The position numbers and the translations under genes are program-made. Positions 61,817 to 64,000 of a stretch of 64,000 bases of DNA are shown in pieces (position 1 is the first letter of the stretch; the number at the start of each line of letters is the position of its first letter). The stretch comes from Paenibacillus sp. FSL W8-0426. GTDB lineage: Bacteria; Bacillota; Bacilli; Paenibacillales; Paenibacillaceae. Location of the stretch: assembly GCF_037969725.1 (NCBI RefSeq), contig NZ_CP150203.1, positions 450,001-514,000 of the forward strand. The letters run 5' to 3'. The notes below the pieces were generated by a model, which was not told where the DNA came from, searched no databases, and worked only from the letters and a program-made list of their open reading frames with translations.

Positions 61817-62551
61817 ATGATTGAAGAAGCAGGAGCAACGACGGAAACAGCCAAGAGTCTGGGAATTGGGGCCAGCACTCTTCGTAAATATGCAGCGGCG
61901 CTGGAAGAACGGGGATACCGCTTTGAACGAGCCGCGAACAAATCGCGTCTGTTCAAAACAGAGGACGTGGAGTGCATTGAAAGACTGATGATGGAACTGC
62001 GAGAGCACAATATGCCGCTTGCCGATGCCGTAGTAACCGTCCTGGCCAATGATATGCGTGCCGATGACGGTCCCGAACCTGATGAGACAAATGATGAAAT
62101 GGACGTTTCCAACAGTGGGCGGGAGGGAGCCGATCACGAGGTTGTGGGTGGCAGCGGGGAGCCTGCATTCGAGGCTGCCGCGCCATTGTCCATGCCATCG
62201 CTTTTTCCGGAAGTGGCGGCATCCTCCGTCCATTCCCGTATGGTGGAAGGGTTGGGGCAGCTGGTCAGCGAAGTGACGCATGGGGCCGTGGAACCGAAGG
62301 ATGAGCAGACGCAGCTGCAGGAGCGGGTCAATGAACTTGAAGCAAAAATTGGGGAGCTTGCCGCCGTATATGAGGAATTGCTGGGGCAGATGGACAAGCA
62401 GCAGCAATGGATGAATGACAAATTGGAGGAAGAGCGGGATCGTGAGCTGGTTACCAATCTGCGCAGTTACCAGGGGAGACAACGCAAATCCAAGGGGGTG
62501 TCGTTGCGGATGTTGTTTGGGTTGTTGCCCAAAAAACATAAAGAGGCGTGA
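61817..62551 (+). CDS. MerR-like HTH protein with long C-terminal coiled coil
   Basis: A 244-residue protein. Residues about 5-65 form a MerR-like winged helix (TAKSLGIGASTLRKYAAALEERGYRFER). Residues 70-155 are acidic and disordered, and 165-215 form a coiled coil (QLQERVNELEAKIGELAAVYEELL). The C-terminus is basic. This architecture resembles RacA-type chromosome-anchoring or other sporulation DNA-binding proteins, but the family is not certain. The ATG at 61817 follows GGGAGGG. The kinase gene comes 145 bases downstream. Confidence 0.8.
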   Translation: MIEEAGATTETAKSLGIGASTLRKYAAALEERGYRFERAANKSRLFKTEDVECIERLMMELREHNMPLADAVVTVLANDMRADDGPEPDETNDEMDVSNSGREGADHEVVGGSGEPAFEAAAPLSMPSLFPEVAASSVHSRMVEGLGQLVSEVTHGAVEPKDEQTQLQERVNELEAKIGELAAVYEELLGQMDKQQQWMNDKLEEERDRELVTNLRSYQGRQRKSKGVSLRMLFGLLPKKHKEA

Positions 62552-62695
62552 CGAACATCGTTGTCCGCACGTGCTATTCCTCTGCTTACGCTGCCTGATA
62601 TAATAGTCTCCATACGATACCAGAAGACGGGCCGGGTACGATTTTGCACGCCACTGATGACAAATTCGAATCCCGGCTGCGATGTAGGAGGACAT

Positions 62696-63517
62696 GTGGG
62701 ACTGCGGCGAAGCTGGCAACGATGGATCGGATTTTGGACAGACCGACCCCGGAGGAAGGGCACAACCATTGCTGAAAGGTACACCGTTACCCGACTCCTT
62801 GGCATGGGCAGTTACGGACTCACTTATTTATGCACGGATGAACATACGGGGCAGGAGGTCGCATTGAAGGAGTCGAAGCCCAGCAAAGGAACGCTTTCGG
62901 TGAGGCTGCTTGAGCGGGAAGCGGAAGTGATGGGCCGTCTGGAGCATCCTTTCATCCCCAAGCTGCTCGAATCGTTCAGTTACCTCGGCCGGAACTACCT
63001 GGCTGCGGAGTATGTACGCGGAGAAACGCTGGAGCAGTGCATCTTCGAGCAGGGGTGCGTCTATTCGGAACAGGAGTGTCTTGAACTGGTGGGTCGTCTG
63101 CTCGGACCGTTAAACCATGTGCATCAGCAGGGATACATTCATGGAGATGTACGCATCCCCAACGTCATCCTGCGTGACGGCCAGGTGCATTTGATTGATT
63201 TCGGCCTGGCGCGGCGCATGGGGGAACCGCTCCTGCCGGAATTGAAACGGCGAATGCGGGACGTTCCTTTACCGGAGGACGAGCCGGCGATTGCGGATCA
63301 GGATCTTCAGGATGTGGGGCATTTTCTGTTGTTCATGTTGTATTCCGCGTTTGAACCGGAAAAGGGGAAAGCTCCTGCAAGCTGGCAGGAAGAGCTTGAT
63401 CTCTCGCCATCCATGCGAGTCATGCTGGAAAGGCTGTTAGGGCTTCGGCCCGGTTATGAAGGCGGCGTGCCCGAGCTTTTGGCCGATGTTCGGGATATGC
63501 TTGAGGAGACGAAGTGA
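62696..63517 (+). CDS. Soluble Hanks-type serine/threonine kinase (kinase-only)
   Basis: A 273-residue kinase. Glycine loop GMGSYG at about 36-41, ATP lysine in VALKESK, HGDVRIPNVIL (catalytic loop with D), and IDFGLA are all present. There is no transmembrane helix or PASTA domain, unlike PrkC. Start is GTG 62696 with TAGGAGG 5 nt upstream; an open frame extends further upstream, without a ribosome site. Its partner could be the HTH protein before it or the Ser-rich protein after it. Confidence 0.87.
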   Translation: MGLRRSWQRWIGFWTDRPRRKGTTIAERYTVTRLLGMGSYGLTYLCTDEHTGQEVALKESKPSKGTLSVRLLEREAEVMGRLEHPFIPKLLESFSYLGRNYLAAEYVRGETLEQCIFEQGCVYSEQECLELVGRLLGPLNHVHQQGYIHGDVRIPNVILRDGQVHLIDFGLARRMGEPLLPELKRRMRDVPLPEDEPAIADQDLQDVGHFLLFMLYSAFEPEKGKAPASWQEELDLSPSMRVMLERLLGLRPGYEGGVPELLADVRDMLEETK

Positions 63518-63580
63518 ATTATTTTTCTGGTAAAAAAGTAAAGGTGATCTGATGCAATGGCTGCCATGATCCGAATAAAA

Positions 63581-63630
63581 AGGGTGCTCTCCAACCGCGA
63601 AGCGGCTGGCAGGGCACCTCTTGTTTTGCA
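63581..63630. terminator. Terminator between convergent genes
   Basis: A nested hairpin: GGTGC with GCACC outside and CCA-CCGC/GCGG-TGG inside. The T run is short and interrupted. Confidence 0.55.
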
Positions 63631-63718
63631 CTCACCGGATAACAACCGCCGGGTGCGAGTTCCTTTCAGCAATTACGCCGCCGGATGCGTCGCATACATA
63701 TCCGATGAACGCTGTATA

Positions 63719-63931
63719 TTAACTGGAACTATATTTTCTGCTTTTGTAATAGCTGGAGCCGTGGCGGCTGTCCCGGTGCTTCATGTCCGACGAAGAATAA
63801 CGCCGGTATGCATGCTTCCCGGAAGAACTGCTGTAGCGCCTGTAGACGCGTTTTCCCGAGGAGCTGCCATAATGTCTGCGGTGGGAAGAAGATTTGGAAT
63901 CGAGAAGCTTGCCTAACATTTTTCTGAGCAT
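63719..63931 (-). CDS. Ser/Tyr/Arg-rich repeat protein, CotG-like spore coat candidate
   Basis: A 70-residue basic protein with a strong ribosome site (GGAGGGG, 7 nt before the ATG on minus). It is built of degenerate repeats such as GKRVYRRYSSSSGKHAYRRYSSSD, with about one third Ser and many Tyr, Arg, His and Lys. Composition and repeat style recall spore coat proteins of the CotG group, which are phosphorylated on serine by CotH. It is convergent with a kinase gene. Function is inferred from composition only. Confidence 0.7.
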   Translation of the reverse strand: MLRKMLGKLLDSKSSSHRRHYGSSSGKRVYRRYSSSSGKHAYRRYSSSDMKHRDSRHGSSYYKSRKYSSS

Positions 63932-64000
63932 CAGTTTCCCCTCCTTTCGTCTTCGGCCGTATATGCGAATATACGTTGCTTCGACGGGGGCGGTTTCGTT

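Noticed and set aside
1..64000. Search for tRNA, rRNA, CRISPR arrays, insertion sequences and prophage genes
   Set aside because: No cloverleaf, transposase, integrase, repeat-spacer array or phage structural gene was seen.

Overview
The window looks like chromosomal DNA of a Paenibacillus-type, spore-forming Gram-positive bacterium. I base this on GC-balanced low-GC-Firmicute gene content, strong AGGAGG ribosome sites, T-box, TPP and tandem glycine riboswitch leaders, lipoprotein signals, Pst/Nup/ThiXYZ type transporters and many intrinsic terminators. I see no insertion sequence, prophage, CRISPR array, rRNA or tRNA gene. It reads as a core or near-core chromosome with regulated metabolic and envelope-stress modules.

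Layout. 1-5.3 kb: a nucleoside ABC transporter (end of the binding lipoprotein, then NupO, NupP, NupQ), a sulfite-oxidase-fold molybdoenzyme and a nucleoside phosphorylase. 5.4-10.6 kb: two small unknown genes, then a minus-strand pair of a SARP-type response regulator and a 1020-residue double-kinase hybrid sensor. 10.8-14.7 kb: an acetyltransferase and the copper regulon csoR-copZ-copA with two matching CsoR operators. 14.9-17.7 kb: a YhgE/Pip-like membrane protein under a strong promoter with a 33-bp palindrome, a TetR regulator and an NfrA-like reductase. 17.9-22.2 kb (minus): a TPP-riboswitch operon thiY, thiamine-binding small protein, thiX, thiZ, then tatD.

22.2-26.2 kb: a VOC protein, a DUF2798 membrane protein, a T-box leader with an unusual seryl-tRNA synthetase, and a secreted Ig-repeat protein. 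26.3-32.7 kb: a broken DUF2809 gene, several small enzymes, the 5-oxoprolinase genes pxpB-pxpC-pxpA, a NUDIX protein and a PPOX-fold protein. 33-40.4 kb: a secreted LysM-tailed nucleotidase/cyclic phosphodiesterase, an EAL protein, a chemoreceptor and an ArsB-family pump. 40.9-44.7 kb: pstSCAB with a candidate Pho box. 44.9-50.3 kb: a two-component system, a LolA/MucB-like lipoprotein and YdbS/YdbT-type PH-domain proteins in one tight cluster.

50.6-52.6 kb: a tandem glycine riboswitch in front of the two-subunit L-serine dehydratase. 52.6-54.4 kb (minus): a GH13 neopullulanase-like enzyme. 54.5-59.2 kb: a two-component system and a three-gene lantibiotic-immunity-type ABC transporter. 59.2-61.3 kb: an alpha/beta hydrolase and, on minus, a lactate-dehydrogenase-family protein with an altered substrate loop. 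61.8-64 kb: a MerR-like coiled-coil protein, a small soluble Hanks-type kinase and a convergent Ser/Tyr/Arg-rich repeat protein that resembles spore-coat CotG.

I did not find one clearly new system. The strongest leads are the divergent T-box SerRS, the glycine riboswitch on serine dehydratase, the envelope module at 45-50 kb, and the HTH protein, kinase and Ser-rich protein group at the right end.
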